Positions 33,115 to 45,250 of a stretch of 64,000 nucleotides of DNA are shown here, piece after piece. The position numbers and the translations under genes are program-made. Under the pieces are notes generated by a model that was not told the origin of the DNA, did not search any database, and saw only the letters and a program-made list of their open reading frames with translations. Position 1 is the first letter of the stretch; each line of letters begins with the position of its first letter. This stretch comes from Diadema setosum. Taxonomy: Eukaryota > Echinodermata > Echinoidea > Diadematoida > Diadematidae. The DNA lies in contig CM067066.1 of assembly GCA_033980235.1 (NCBI GenBank), forward strand, positions 26,905,476 to 26,969,475. Reading direction: 5' to 3'.

Positions 33115-33393
33115 TAAGGGTGGGCGTTGTCCTCTCCTTTTGACACGTTGTCTCACACCACCCTTCCTACCACGGCATCTGTGTCGACGCTGATCCGTCC
33201 AAGAGTCATTTCTCGTTGGTACCCATGAAGGCAAATCCATGGGCGTGACTCGCGACGCCACGGCTCCAGCAAGTTCATGTAGTACACGTTGGTCATAAAT
33301 GATTGTAATTGGGTTGTAGGATTGAGCCGGAGATAAAACAACCAAAAGAAGCACCAAACAAACCCACATGACGTTTAACAGTTTGACGAACAC
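33115..33393 (-). pseudogene. LINE-C segment 1, region upstream of the endonuclease
   Basis: The frame reads VMWVCLVLLLVVLSP, YNPITIIYDQRVLHEL, DLPSWVPTRND and an Arg-rich RRHRCRGRKGGVRQRVKRR stretch, then RPPL at the MITE border. If the MITE and one TAA are removed, the frame runs directly into segment 2. A basic CRGxRxGVRxRxKR block just upstream of an LSNxRS endonuclease start is known in the N-terminus of some LINE families. The 5' part is cut by the MITE fragment at 33388. Confidence 0.7.
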
Positions 33394-33607
33394 ATAGAAG
33401 TATACTACTCGGGTATTCGGGCTCGTTTTTCGAGGGCACGCGAAAAGCTTGAATCGAACGATAGGATTTCCTCACACCGGTTCATATAAGAGGGCACTAT
33501 TCGAAAGTACCGAATAGCTGCGAAAAGTATAGCAAAGTGGGAATCGAGCTTGTTCGATTTTCTTGCAGCGTATACCGTCTCTCGTTTAGGCTGCTTTCAC
33601 ATAGAAG
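33388..33607. mobile_element. Fragments of the 32338-type Harbinger MITE
   Basis: CACATAGAAGTATACTACTCGGGTATTCGGGCTCG through to CTTGCAGCGTATACCGTCTCTCG is over 90% similar to the central half of 32338-33114. A new left tip, GGCTGCTTTCACATAGAAG, appears at 33589-33607 and is cut after 19 bases by the hAT-like element at 33608. Confidence 0.75.
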
Positions 33608-36319
33608 CATGGGCGTAAATCCCGGGGGGATGGGGGGATATATCCCCCCCCCCCCCCGAAATGGAGGAGGGGGGGGGGGGATGGCCTGTACAATCATCCC
33701 CCCTGAATTTTGAAAAAAAAATGGAAGAAGCAGAAATGTGATTGTATCAATTTTGGCATATTGCATGACGTTTGTACGCCGGCCTTCAGACAGGTAACAG
33801 AGCTGAACAGTATTCTATCTTGTAGGAAAATGTATACATAATTTTCTCAAGCGCTCGCTCGCTTCGCTCGCTCGCGAAGAAAGTAACATCGACATACACT
33901 GTAAGGTATGGCTCAGACGTTGACAACGTCAAATAGTATAGGCCAATATGTAAACATGCTATGACGCGAGTAACTGGGGACCATCTGCAAGATATGTACG
34001 AAAACAAACAAACAAACAAACAAACAATAACAAAAACTATATCGCCATAATTGAACCCCCTCCATTTCCTGAATCATTCCTGAGAAACGACAGTGACTGG
34101 TGACTCAGTCAGGATACATCTATGAGCATACCCAGGGAAGATCAGGGGCGTTGAATCTATCTCGGGGGGGGGGGGGGGGGGGGGGCAAAAGGGCATTTGC
34201 TCCGCCCCTACGGAAGTGTTTAGGCAGACAAATCATTTATCCCCCGAGCAATTCCCGAGATGAGGACAGATCTCGAACTTTCTTAATGGAAAATTGTCCA
34301 AATATCGCCAGAACTATGCACCAGATCGTTGTATTGCAATCATAAACATGCAAAAGCTCCGCTATACAGGATCCCTTTCGATAGACTTTGTACACTTTTG
34401 AGATTGACGTATATTTCCCTAATTTATCAAAGAGTGTGCAGCAGATCTTTCACTTAACAAAAGCACCCTCATATTATGCAGAGGCGTCGATGGGGGAGGG
34501 GGGGGATGGTTCCCCCATAAAAGTGGGACAAACAAAAGCGAAAAATATAGCTACAAACGGCAGTGCTCGGAGTGTAAAATGTCAAAATTTTAAAGCTCGC
34601 TCGCTCCGCTCGCTCGCATTTAATCGCTATGCCATTCTCCTGATGCTGCTGCCAGTGAATGGCAGCAGTTGCGCCCGGTGCGCCCCGGCCCCTTAATTTC
34701 CAAAGCGAAAAATATAGCTACAAACGGCAGTTTTTGGACTGTAAAATGTCAAAATTTTGAAGCTCGCTCGCTTCGCTCGCTCGCATTTAATCATTATGCC
34801 ATTCTCCTGATGTTACAGCTAGTAATTGCCAGCAGTTTTCGCCCGATGCGCCCCCCTTAATTTCCAAAGCGAAAAATATAGCTACTAACGACAGTTTTGG
34901 GACTGTAAAAAGTCAAAATGTTTCAAGCTCACTCGCTTCGCTCGCTCGTATTCAATCATTATGCCATTCCCCTGATGTTGCTGCCAGTAACTGCCAGTAG
35001 TTGCGCCCGGTGCGCCCCCCTTAATTTCCAAAGCGAAAAAATACAGCCAAAAGCGGCAGTTTGGGGACTGTAAAATGTCAAAATTTTCAAGCTCGCTCGC
35101 TTCACTCGCTCGCATTTAACTGTTATGCCATTCTCCTGATGTTGCTGCCAGTAAATGGCAGCAGTTGCACCCGATGCGCCCCCCCCTTAATTTCCAAAGC
35201 AAAAAAATACAGCGACAAACGGCAGTTTTTTGACTGTAAAATGTCAAAATTTTCAAGCTCACTCGCTTCGCTCGCTCGCATTTAATCGCTATACCATTCT
35301 CCTGATGTTGCTGCCAGTGATTGACAACAGTTGCGCCCGGTGCGGCCCCCCTTGATTTGCAAAGCGAAGAAGTATAGCTACAAACGGCAGTTTTTAGCAT
35401 GTAAAAGCATTATGTCAAAATTTTCAAGCTCGCTCGATCCGCTCGCTCGCATTTAATCGCTACGTCATTCTCCTGATGTTGCTGCCAGTGATTGACAGCA
35501 GTTGCGCACGATGTGACCCCCGTAATTTCCAAAGCGAAGAATATAGCTACAAACGGCAGTTTTTTGGACTGTAAAATGTCAAAATTTTCAATGTAAAAAG
35601 ATTTCACCGTGGGAGGGAGAAACCCCCCTACCATACCCTCCCCCCCCCCCCCCCCGTCGCTTGCTTCGCTCCCTCACGATCTCATAACCGCTCCCCCAAT
35701 CCTGTCTACGCCGGTGATAGGCCTCACTATTTAGTAGGCTTTCGCAGTGATGTCGCACAGGCGGAGCAAGAGCTGAAATACCACGATTAAGTCATTCAAT
35801 AATTTATTGTGTATATTTCATTTTCTATTGTTTTTTTAAAGAAAAAACAAACAAAAATTTCACCAAAAGTGTGCACCAGATCGCTGAATTTCAGGTCTGA
35901 AAATACAAAATCTTCCTCGTGTGGGAGACGGACACCCCCCCCCCCCATACACACCCTCCCCCCGTTAATCCGGTCGCTCCGCTCTGTCTCTCTCACAGAT
36001 ATTTCCAAAAAAAAAAATGTCTTCATACTCTTAAGGTCTGATTTTCCGCCGCAAGTCATCTGACAAGCAAAAAAAAAAGCAACAACAAGAACAAAAAGTC
36101 TTCATATTTTTGCTGCCACTTTCCTCCCACTTTATATTTCATGCAAAAAGAGTGGGACATCCGATCCCTGTAAAGTGTGCGCGTGGAGGGGGGGGGGGGG
36201 GGGGGGGGCACCAAGCTTCCCCCCAAGGCTGCGCCGGTCCGGTTCGTGTCCGGTTATGGGCTTGTAATCGTGGTGATGGTGACCATCCCCCCACTCCTCA
36301 GTACGGATTTACGCCGTTG
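33608..36319. mobile_element. hAT-like non-autonomous element, copy 1 (2.7 kb)
   Basis: The left tip CATGGGCGTAAATCC (33608-33622) and the right tip GGATTTACGCCGTTG (36305-36319) are 15-bp inverted repeats with two mismatches. The interior is a mosaic: poly-C/poly-G tracts, CTCGCTCGCTTCGCTCGCTCG palindromes, and seven or so tandem copies of the ~165-bp unit also seen at 1-764. It is nearly identical along its length to 50731-59095. No matching 8-bp duplication is seen at this copy (CATAGAAG against GTCTCATG). No transposase is present. Confidence 0.78.
34540..35600 (+). repeat. Tandem ~165-bp units inside hAT-like copy 1
   Basis: Each unit has AAAGCGAAAAATATAGCTACAAACGGCAG, GACTGTAAAATGTCAAAATTTT, AAGCTCGCTCGCTTCGCTCGCTCGC, ATTTAATCGCTATGCCATTCTCCTGATG, TTGCTGCCAGTAATTGCCAGCAGTTGCGCCC and GGTGCGCCCCCCTTAATTTCC. 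Long open frames in either strand arise because unit length is close to a multiple of three. Confidence 0.85.
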
Positions 36320-36651
36320 GTCTCATGCGTCACCTATTTGTTCCTCATGCGTTTTTTCCTGTGGGCAAGCAGTTCATATTCGTTTTTCATTCGTTTGGGC
36401 ACGTTTCACTCTCCTGTACACAATCGCCTCAGGTTCGATGTTTATTGGTTTGGTTCGGAACCTATACAGTGCACGAACGCTCCTCTTAAACGGAAAAGTT
36501 GCACTTTGTCCACCGGATTGACGATTTGAACAACGGATGAGCAAAATATCTCCCGTTTTCTTGTACTGTGGGCCTATCCGACAAAGTGTGACAGGGGCTT
36601 AAGAACGCCGTACGAATCTCCGTTCGTAAGGCATTCTTACGAAAGACGTAA
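36320..36651. other. Unannotated sequence between transposons
   Basis: Contains GTGTGACAGGGGCTTAAG at 36577-36594 and a TACGAA/TTCGTA-rich stretch. It resembles, in style, the sequence ending in GTGACCGAGTCTTAAG at about 48990. It may be the end of a further element interrupted by the TAA-flanked insertion at 36652. Confidence 0.35.
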
Positions 36652-37425
36652 GGGTGGGATTTCACGGAGTACGCGAACGATTTGCAAAAGATCGCCAAAC
36701 GAACGTGAGGGTTCGGAAGCGTCGTCAATTGTTCGCGAATGTCGTTTTTACTTCGGCGAGAATTTCAAAAAAGTTTGAATTTCTTTAGTGAACCTTTTGC
36801 GCACACTTGGTCGTGATTTGCTCGTGAATTGTTCTCGAAAGTGTCTTTAAAGCCTCGTCATATGCGCAAGATTTTCGCAAGACACGCGCGATGTTCGCAA
36901 AATGTTCGTGAAACCCCAAACAGACTCCGAAACTTTGGAGAATGTCTCGCGCATGTTACGCGAAATCTGCGAAGTTTTTCCGATCATTTTACGACGTAAT
37001 CGCAAAATGTTCGCGTACCTTTTGAGACATTCTCGCGAACGTTTAGCGCACGTTTGGGGGATGTATGACCTATACGTTTTTTTACAAATAAAAATCGTAA
37101 CATACATCTTAACATCAAACAATTATTAACAACAGTTACTATACTAACAAAAGAAATTAAACACTAGCAAAGAGAAAGAAATGTTTGATTAACAAAAAAG
37201 AAATCGCAGAATACACTTTAAATTAATCTAAAGTATGTAAAATTTCATTTGAACTATAGAGATTATGTGTTGGAGGAACTGCGAAAAAAAAAATCAAATG
37301 CTTTACTAGTGGAGATTAGTCCAGATTCTGGACGTTTTATATCATTACGCATCCACGCGCCGCTCCACAGCTTATCGCGCTATCCCCTCTGTAACCGCTC
37401 GGTGCCAACAAACCTGTCCGAGGTC

Positions 37426-37552
37426 GAGATGCGTGCGTGCGTGCGTGCGTGGCAAATAATACACGAGTGTACGGTGGGGCATACGTGTGCTGTAGCGGTG
37501 TGTGCGCGCGGTAAATGATCACACAAAACAGTCCAGGCAGTGGACTAAGTGG
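37426..37552. mobile_element. Second copy of the 27589-type MITE
   Basis: GAGGTCGAGATGCGTGCGTGCG..CACACAAAACAGTCCAGGCAGTGGACTA repeats 27603-27721 with few changes. The right tip CAAAACAGTCCAG is at 37524-37536, while the left tip is missing. Confidence 0.7.
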
Positions 37553-37729
37553 ACTCAGGTGGAGATATAGTCCGGGAGCCAGCGGGGGTCAGCCTAGCTG
37601 AAAAGGTTACCAATTTTTATGTGTATAGCAATTTAGTACATATGCCCCTGAGTATGGAAATGCACGTCTGGCTGGTCATCGGTGGTGGGTGTGGCCAGGA
37701 GGGCCACAAAAAGGACCCCCCAAAATTAG

Positions 37730-38775
37730 GCTAGCCTAGCTGGAAAAGTAACCCCATGAAAACAACTGGAACTTGTTCGTTACACTTACAGGATAAATGA
37801 ATGACCATTGCCAGACGTTTTAAGTGGTGGGGGGTAGCCGCCAGACGCTCTTAAAGGCCCAACTCCAGCTAGGCTAGCCTAGCTGAAAAAGTAACCTCAT
37901 GAAAACCACTGGAACTTGTTCGTTACACTTACAGGATAAATGAATGACCATTGCCAGACGTTTTAAGTGGTGGGGGAAGCCGCCAGACGCCCTTAAAGAC
38001 CCAAAATTTTCCAGCTAGGCTAGCCTAGCTGAAAAAGTAACCTCATGAAACCCACTGGAACTTATTCGTTACACTTACAGGATAAATGAATGACCATTGC
38101 CAGACGTCTTAAGCGGTGGGGGGTAGCCGCCAGACGCCCTTAAAGACCCAAATTTTTCCAGCTAGGCTAGCCTAGCTGAAAAAGTAACCTCATGAAACCC
38201 ACTGGAACTTGTTCGTTACACTTACAGGATAAATGAATGACCATTGCCAGACGTTTTAAGTGGTGGGGGTAGCCGCCAGACGCCCTTAAAGACCCAAATT
38301 TTTCCAGCTAGGCTAGCCTAGCTGAACAAGTAACCTTGTGAATCCCACTGGAACTTGTTCTTTACACTTACAGGATATATGCATGACCGTTGCCAGACGT
38401 TTTAAATGGTGGTGGGGGGGGGGGGGGGGTAGCCGCCAGATGCCCTCAAAGACCCAATTTTACCAGCTAGACTAGCCTATATTATAGCTGGAAAAATAAC
38501 CTCCTGAAACCCACTGGAACTTGCTCTTGTGATACACTCAAAGGATAATTGAATGATTGTTGCCAGACAATAGCCGCCAGACGCCCCAAAGACCAAACTC
38601 TTACCAGCTAGGCTATATAGCCTAGCTGAAAATTAGGAAAGTAACCCCATGAAACCCATGCACTGGAACTTGTTCTTACACTTACAGAATAAATGCATCA
38701 CCGTTGCCAGACGCTTTAAGTGGTGGGGCGTAGCCCCCAGACGCTCTCAAAGACCCAATTTTACCAGCTATAAGG
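37730..38775 (+). repeat. Left-arm tandem array, ~140-bp unit
   Basis: Each unit contains the palindromic GCTAGGCTAGCCTAGCTG, AAAAGTAACCTCATGAAACCCACTGGAACTTGTTCGTTACACTTACAGGATAAATGAATGACC, TTGCCAGACGTTTTAAGTGGTGGGGG and TAGCCGCCAGACGCCCTTAAAGACCCAA in that order. The outer units are most alike, and the innermost are diverged and partly deleted. Confidence 0.88.
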
Positions 38776-41270
38776 TTCACATATTTCAGAAATTATAGCA
38801 GTGTAATTCCATAACAATACCGCTTGCTTGCGAGTTCACCTGTCTATAATCTATGCATGCCTTATTCTTTTGTTCTGCTTCCTTGAGCCCCAACTCTTGC
38901 ATTCTTATGATGACTTTCCCATGTCATCATCCTTGTTCATTGCAATTTGTTCTATTTTTTGAAAATATTCTTATTCTTCATCCCAATTATCATAAATTCT
39001 GAAACTCTGTCCTCAGTATAACTAATTCATAGTTGTACAAATGTAAAAATCTGAGAATCACCCGGAGGTCTCCTTTAGTGGGGGAGTTTCTTGAGCGCAC
39101 AGGGAAACATGCTTTGAAATATCAATAGGGCAAGTGTTGAGACGAAATACTGTAGAAATATGAGAATATACAGTGCTGTGGTTTTGGTAGAAGAAATAGG
39201 GTATCGGTATTTATCCTCAGTGATAACCAAAAAAACTTATTTGGAAAGAATAATAGACATCAGAAAAGAATTGCCCAATCAAACATGTCGGGATTTTTCT
39301 CAAACATCAGTGTTCTCATTTTCTTTGCAGTGTAAAACAAAAACAAAAACAAAAACAAAAACAGGGTCGGGTACAGTATCCGGAAGGAAATTGGTGGGAT
39401 GGGCGTAAACCCGCGGGTATTATAACATACTGACGTGAAAAAAAAAAAAAAAAACAAGACCAAAAACTACTTTCTTTCTGTGCCCTGGGGAGAAATATTC
39501 ATCAATTGCATTTTGGAAATGTTGAAAATCATAACTTTTGATGAAATTGTCAGTATCTCTTCTTATATGAAGGCTTTTTTTTAATAATTAAGTTTCTTTC
39601 CTCTATGACCATGATAAAACAAACCCCTGGTGATTAAAACAAAAGACAATCAAAACTTGGCAAATGAACTCTTTGGACATTAGCAAAAGGGAATACATTA
39701 ACAGTTTTTGCAAACACTTTATACAATTGTCTAATACTCCATCAAGCTCATAAAAAATACAATTCTACTGCAACAAGAAATCCATTCAGTAAGACTCGTC
39801 CTCGGTGTACATAGCTTAAAATGCCAACTTTTTTAAAAATAATTCCCCAGCTCTTAAATTTACTTTAAAAAGGGGAAGTAAAGCTCAACACCTTTGGCCT
39901 ACGACTTTCTAGGTACCGTATCACCTTACGGTTGAGGAGATGGGTAAAGAAAAATTATTAACGAAATAAAACTTATAGGAACATGTTTCACATGACCTCA
40001 CCGTTTTCTTCTCTTAAGAAAGAAATGAAATCTGAAAATTGTTCAAGAGTGTTTTTGAACATAGTACATTGCAAAAGCAGAAAAAATCAGTGTTTTTAAG
40101 AAACATAACTTACAACAACAAGGAATTCCTGTCGTGTCTAGTATTGCACGTTTTTGGTTTGGAGGGTTTTGGATGCTAATATTTCAAGACAAGTTTATGC
40201 TCCGGCACTTCGCATGAACTTAAATGTAAAGTAATGATCAACCTCTCTTGCCAATAAACTCAACATTTGCTGTTCTTCAGTAAAGCATATGACAAAAAAG
40301 TATGAGAAACATGTCTAAAATTCATATAAATAAGCTCACAGCAACAGCAAAAATATTATGTTATCTATAAATTAATACTGCATGTACTTAGTTTCGAGGG
40401 ATTAAAGGGGCCCTGAAATCCCAATGCATGTTAATCTGTGTTGATTTATAATACCCTCAACATCACTTTTGCGGTGAAAAGAATATCTAGAAACATTTCA
40501 TATATTTTTTAATGATTTTTTCTTTTATTTTTCTTCACATTACTTGGGAACGCCCACAAAAAAAATCCTTCCAAACCAATCAATATTCACATTCTTGAGA
40601 TGACATCATCTGAGTCAATCATTGCTGAAGTGCTGAAATGTTTAACGAAAGACATTGGAATGCACCTTCCCCTCGACTCAGCATAACATTGCATGTTTTA
40701 CATGAAATCATTATTGCCTTCTCGTAACGAAATTGAAAAAAAAAAACCAGAACATCTGAAATTGTTCAAAATCGCTTCTTGATAACGATGAAAGCAAAGG
40801 AAACTTAGTGTTTGTAACCACTATGACACGTGTCTACAGATCTGTCATGCTCATAAGAAACGTAACTCACAGGAATATAATTTTATACAGTAAGTACTTG
40901 GTTTGGAGGACATTTAGATGCCAACTTTTCAAGAATAATACACCAGCACTGACATTAATTGATGAAAAAAAGGAATGTTCAGCTTCTTTATCCAATTAGC
41001 TCATAGGTAATTCCTTGTAGTTGAAAAGAAAAAGAGTACACATAAAAATAAAGACTTAACGTAACATGTATCACAGGTCATGATCTCCACATTTGCTCCT
41101 CTTAACTTAAAAGAAATAAATATATATATTTAAATTTGTTTTAAATGACCTTTAAACAATATGAAAAAAAAAATTATGTGTCTGCAAAGGCTTGACACGT
41201 GTCTAATACTGGGTCACGCTCATATTAAACGTAGCTCAGAGGAACAAGGAATTCACGTGTGTATAAAATA
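38776..41270. other. Left half of the foldback centre, no genes
   Basis: AT-rich. It holds a degenerate long-period repeat: CTCATAAGAAACGTAACTCACAGGAAT, GGTTTGGAGG.CATTT.GATGCCAACTTTTCAAGAATAAT and CCAGCACT recur near 39740-39870, 40100-40210, 40840-40950 and partly at 41180-41250. (AAAACA)n occurs at 39338-39362. Short frames lack family features. Confidence 0.5.
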
Positions 41271-41274
41271 ATAC

Positions 41275-41880
41275 TGCAGAGAGGGTGCAAAGTTGAACTC
41301 TTTATTGAGGGTGCGAAAATGTTCCCTTGGGTGCATCTTTCCACCCACACTAAGTGGTGCTAAGTTGCACCTTTCTTGAGGGTGCGATCTTGCACCCTTT
41401 ACCTTTCGGCGCACCTTTGCACCCCGTGCAGCCTTTACATGTTGGTGCAACTTTACATCCTTTCGTGAGGGTGCAAAGAAACACCCAAAGTTCCAAGATT
41501 GTGCCTTGTTTTGAGGGTGCAATCTTGGAACCTTGGGTGCTACTTTGTACCCGCAAGAAAGGGTGAAAGTTACACCCTCGGGAGTAACTTTGCCCCCTTG
41601 AAAAAGGCGCAACCTCGTACCTTTAGGTGCAACTTTATGCCCGAAGGATGCAAGAATGTACCCTCTCTTAAGGGTGCATTCTTGTGCCTCATTGGTATGA
41701 TGTTGCACCTATGTGGTGCTTATTTGCTCCATTACTGCTGCAGAATTGCTCCTTTAAAGGAGCAAGTCAGTGTCACTGCCTGCTCCTTTATAGGGACAAT
41801 ATTGCCCATCATCTTAAGGTGCAACTTAGCATCACGTAATCGGGTACGATTTAGTTCCTTAACTACTCTAAACCTTGAAT
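41275..41880. repeat. Minisatellite of alternating GGTGCAA / TTGCACC motifs
   Basis: GAGGGTGCAA.TTG and its complement, CAA.TTGCACCC, alternate every 20-40 bases over about 600 bases, so the tract can fold on itself at many registers. A 151-codon minus-strand frame (41253-41708) spans it with Lys/Pro-rich repeats. I regard this as a by-product of the repeat. Confidence 0.75.
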
Positions 41881-44149
41881 AGTGCGAACTGATGTCAGCC
41901 TATTTGCTCAGCATATAACTTATGTTGTTGTTGCACTCTGCAAAGTAAATAGGATTAGTGTAACTTGGATCTTGTGAATCATGAAATGTGTGTGCGTGTG
42001 GAATTTGTGAGTTGTGAAAATGTTAATGTAAAAGTTAACTTAGTTGTGTTTGAATAATATACTGAAACCAAAAATTTACCCAATTACCTTTTCAATATTG
42101 ATAAGGTGAGCACTATATCTATCAAACAGTTAACCTTCTCGGCAAGAGTATACATCTGCATGAAGGAAGAGGTGAAAATATGATATGCAGTTGTCTGGAT
42201 ACGTTTTATTCAAAACGTTCTTGAATGCGTACTTATTCACATAATCTATAAGAATGCTTCTTACCAGTACTCAAAGCCTCTAAAACAAGAGCATGCTTCT
42301 TACACTTCTAAAGTATACACCATATCTTAAAAACAAAATGTAAGAGGATTTAAGAAGCTGTTTGTATGCATTCAAACGAATCCATATTTCTATCTAAAAT
42401 CTAAAATATGTCTTGTAAAATGGGAATTCGTTTTATAATGACGATGCAAATTGTCTTAAAGTCCTTATCACAACATGTCTTGGAGTTAAGGTTATTGAAA
42501 ACATGAGATTCTTGGCACGTAGATTACAACTATGGTTTAAAGAGTTAACTGAGATACGCATACCGTATACGGGCATTTCGATGAAAACATTTAAATACAA
42601 GGTACTGTAAATAATATGAAAATCAAACTTGATACCAGCCCTTATCGGCAACCAATACCGACTATGGAGGACTGCAGTTATAATTGTGTTCAGATATTGT
42701 TTTGGGTGATAAACGCATGCCGACTGATTTGGGATCAATTCGAGTCTCTCGAGCTGAGATTCCGGAACTGCAATGAGCAAACCATCATTATGCATAACAA
42801 AGTGACTGAGAATAATGCGAGCACCAGTTTCTGTTTCGTTGTTCTATACACAGAAAGTTGTTTCGTTTTCCAATCCTGTGCAGGCACACAGAGATTTACA
42901 GAATTCAATCATCTTTGGCTATAACGCCATGGTCGCGTGCAAAATGAATGCAGCTAATATCTAACTTAACCTGTAGTTACTGAATAGGGGACTACTGTAT
43001 ATTCAATTTATACATTATTAATCGGATGATAGAACCTGTCAAAGAGTAAATTGCGGATATCATATACCATTGTCAAATTCACTTTCTGTTCTATACATAG
43101 TATCAATGGAATGTTATGAACCACTTCAGCATTACCAATCATTATTTCCTTGAAGCGGCTGCATTTGTATGAGCGCGAAGAGTTTGGCATCATACATAGC
43201 AAGAGTCGTGACTACAAAACTAAATAGGGCCTACATGTATTATACAAGGTTTTAGGACACTTTGAATCATGCCCCCCACCCCCCAAAAAAACCAAAAAAA
43301 AAAACCAACAACAACAACTTAGTGAAATGTTGTACAATGTATGCCCTACTTCCATTAACCTATGGTCTTTGACCTTTGAATACATGGCCATACATTTTTT
43401 CAACGAATAGGCATTTGGATGCAACGTAGGTATTATATAAAAGAAAAAATGTTTTAGGAAAATACATTTAACCACTTCAGAAATAATTATGGAACAAATA
43501 GCAAAATATTGACACGTTCACTTCTTCCGTAATGACATGACAGAAAACTTTTCCTCACCGAATCGTTCTGCCGTAATTCATGAGCAAATCATGGATATAT
43601 ACTTAGTTCGATTAAAAGTATACATTGAGTCATTGCAAAAGCATCTAATGAAAAGTATGCTTCAGAACTACATCATTGTCATTTTATTCTATAACACTAA
43701 TAATATAGAGCTATTGGTCCGCCATATTGCCTAACAGGTCGTTGTCCTCCTACCACGTTTGTTTAGCAAATAAGGCACAGAATTTAATTTTGCACTTGTT
43801 GCCAAAGACTCTAATCTTCTTTACCGCTATTCTCAGACATGTATGCTGGTGCTGTATGAATTAGAAACGGAAGCTTACAAATATTCACCATCTAACAAGG
43901 CAAAAGCGAAGTGATATCTCGTCCACGTATCGACTTTGTGATTACAGAGATTTTCAAATGGCATAGGCCTAGTTCATTGACTTTTTGACTGTTGACGTAG
44001 TCGGACTTCACCAATATTAACACTTGACAGCAATCATTAGATGATCTGAGGAGTGAATTTGGTGGTCATATATAGCTCAAAAGTGTGGAAAGTTATTGAA
44101 AGAATACCAGAATACTATGTCGACAGTGTTTATCAGGTGAGATACAAAC
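41881..44149. other. Right half of the foldback centre, no genes
   Basis: AT-rich DNA with short unconnected frames (for example 42433-42795 minus and 42616-42924 plus) and no recognisable domain, tail or element border. Confidence 0.5.
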
Positions 44150-45250
44150 ATAGAACACGTTCCAGTGGGTTTCAGGAGGTTACTTTTCCAGCCAGGGCTA
44201 TAGTCTAGCTGGTAAAATTGGGTCTTTGAGGGCATCTGGCGGCTACCCCCCCCCCCCCCCCCCACTTCTTAAAACGTCTGGCAACGGCCATGCATATATC
44301 CTGTAAGTGTAAATGACAAGTTCCAGTGGGTTTCATTAGGTTATATTTTCAGCTAGGCTAGCCTAGCTGGAAAAAGTTGGGTCTTTAAGGGCGTCTGGCG
44401 GCTACCCCCACCCACCACGTCTGGCAATGGTCATGCATTTATCCTGTAATAGTAAGAACAAGTTCCAGTGCATGGGTTTCATGGGGTTACTTTCCTAATT
44501 TTCAGCTAGGCTAGCCTAGCTGGTAAGAGTTTGGTCTTTGGGGCGTCTGGCGGCTATTGTCTGGCAACAATCATTCAACCTTTGAGTGTATCACAAGAAC
44601 AAGTTCCAGTGGGTTTCAGGAGGTTATTTTTCCAGCTATAATATAGGCTAGTCTAGCTGGTAAAATTGGGTCTTTGAGGGCATCTGGCGGCTACCCCCCC
44701 CCCCCCACCACTACCACCACCATTTAAAACATCTGGCAATGGTCATGCATTTATCCTGTAAGTGTAACGAACAAGTTCCAGTGGGTTTCATGAGGTTACT
44801 TTTTCAGCTAGGCTAGCCTAGCTGGAAAAAGTTGGGTCTTTGAGGGCGTCTGGCGGCTACACCCCACCACTTAAAACGTCTGGCAATGGTCATTCATTTA
44901 TCCTGTAAGTGTAACGAACAAGTTCCAGTTGGTTTCATGAGGTTACTTTTTCAGCTAGGCTAGCCTAGCTGGAAAATTTTGGGTCTTTAAGGGCGTCTGG
45001 CGGCTACCCCCCACCACTTAAAACGTCTGGCAATGGTCATTCATTTATCCTGTAAGTGTAACGAACAAGTTCCAGTGGTTTTCATGAGGTTACTTTTTCA
45101 GCTAGGCTAGCCTACCTGGAGTTGGGCCTTTAAGAGCGTCTGGCGGCTACCCCCACCACTTAAAACGTCTGGCAATGGTCATTCATTTATCCTGTAAGTG
45201 TAACGAACAAGTTCCAGTTGTTTTCATGGGGTTACTTTTCCAGCTAGGCT
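44150..45250 (-). repeat. Right-arm tandem array, inverted relative to 37730-38775
   Basis: The same ~140-bp unit in reverse orientation, including the AGCTAGGCTAGCCTAGCTGG palindrome, GTCTGGCGGCTACCCCC and TTATCCTGTAAGTGTAACGAACAAGTTCCAGTGG. Some diverged units (TCATTCAACCTTTGAGTGTATCAC, TATAATATAGGCTAGTCTAGCTGG) have exact counterparts at 38470-38560 in the other arm. The two arms are therefore copies of one array, not independent arrays. Confidence 0.88.

Noticed and set aside
35796..36063. Overlapping ~85-codon ORFs inside the hAT-like element as a transposase remnant
   Set aside because: No DDE, BED-finger or hATC motif is visible, and proline/glycine runs derive from poly-C/poly-G tracts.
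41253..41708. 151-codon minus-strand ORF as a gene
   Set aside because: It coincides with the GGTGCAA/TTGCACC minisatellite, and overlapping long frames exist on the other strand. No domain or start context supports it.
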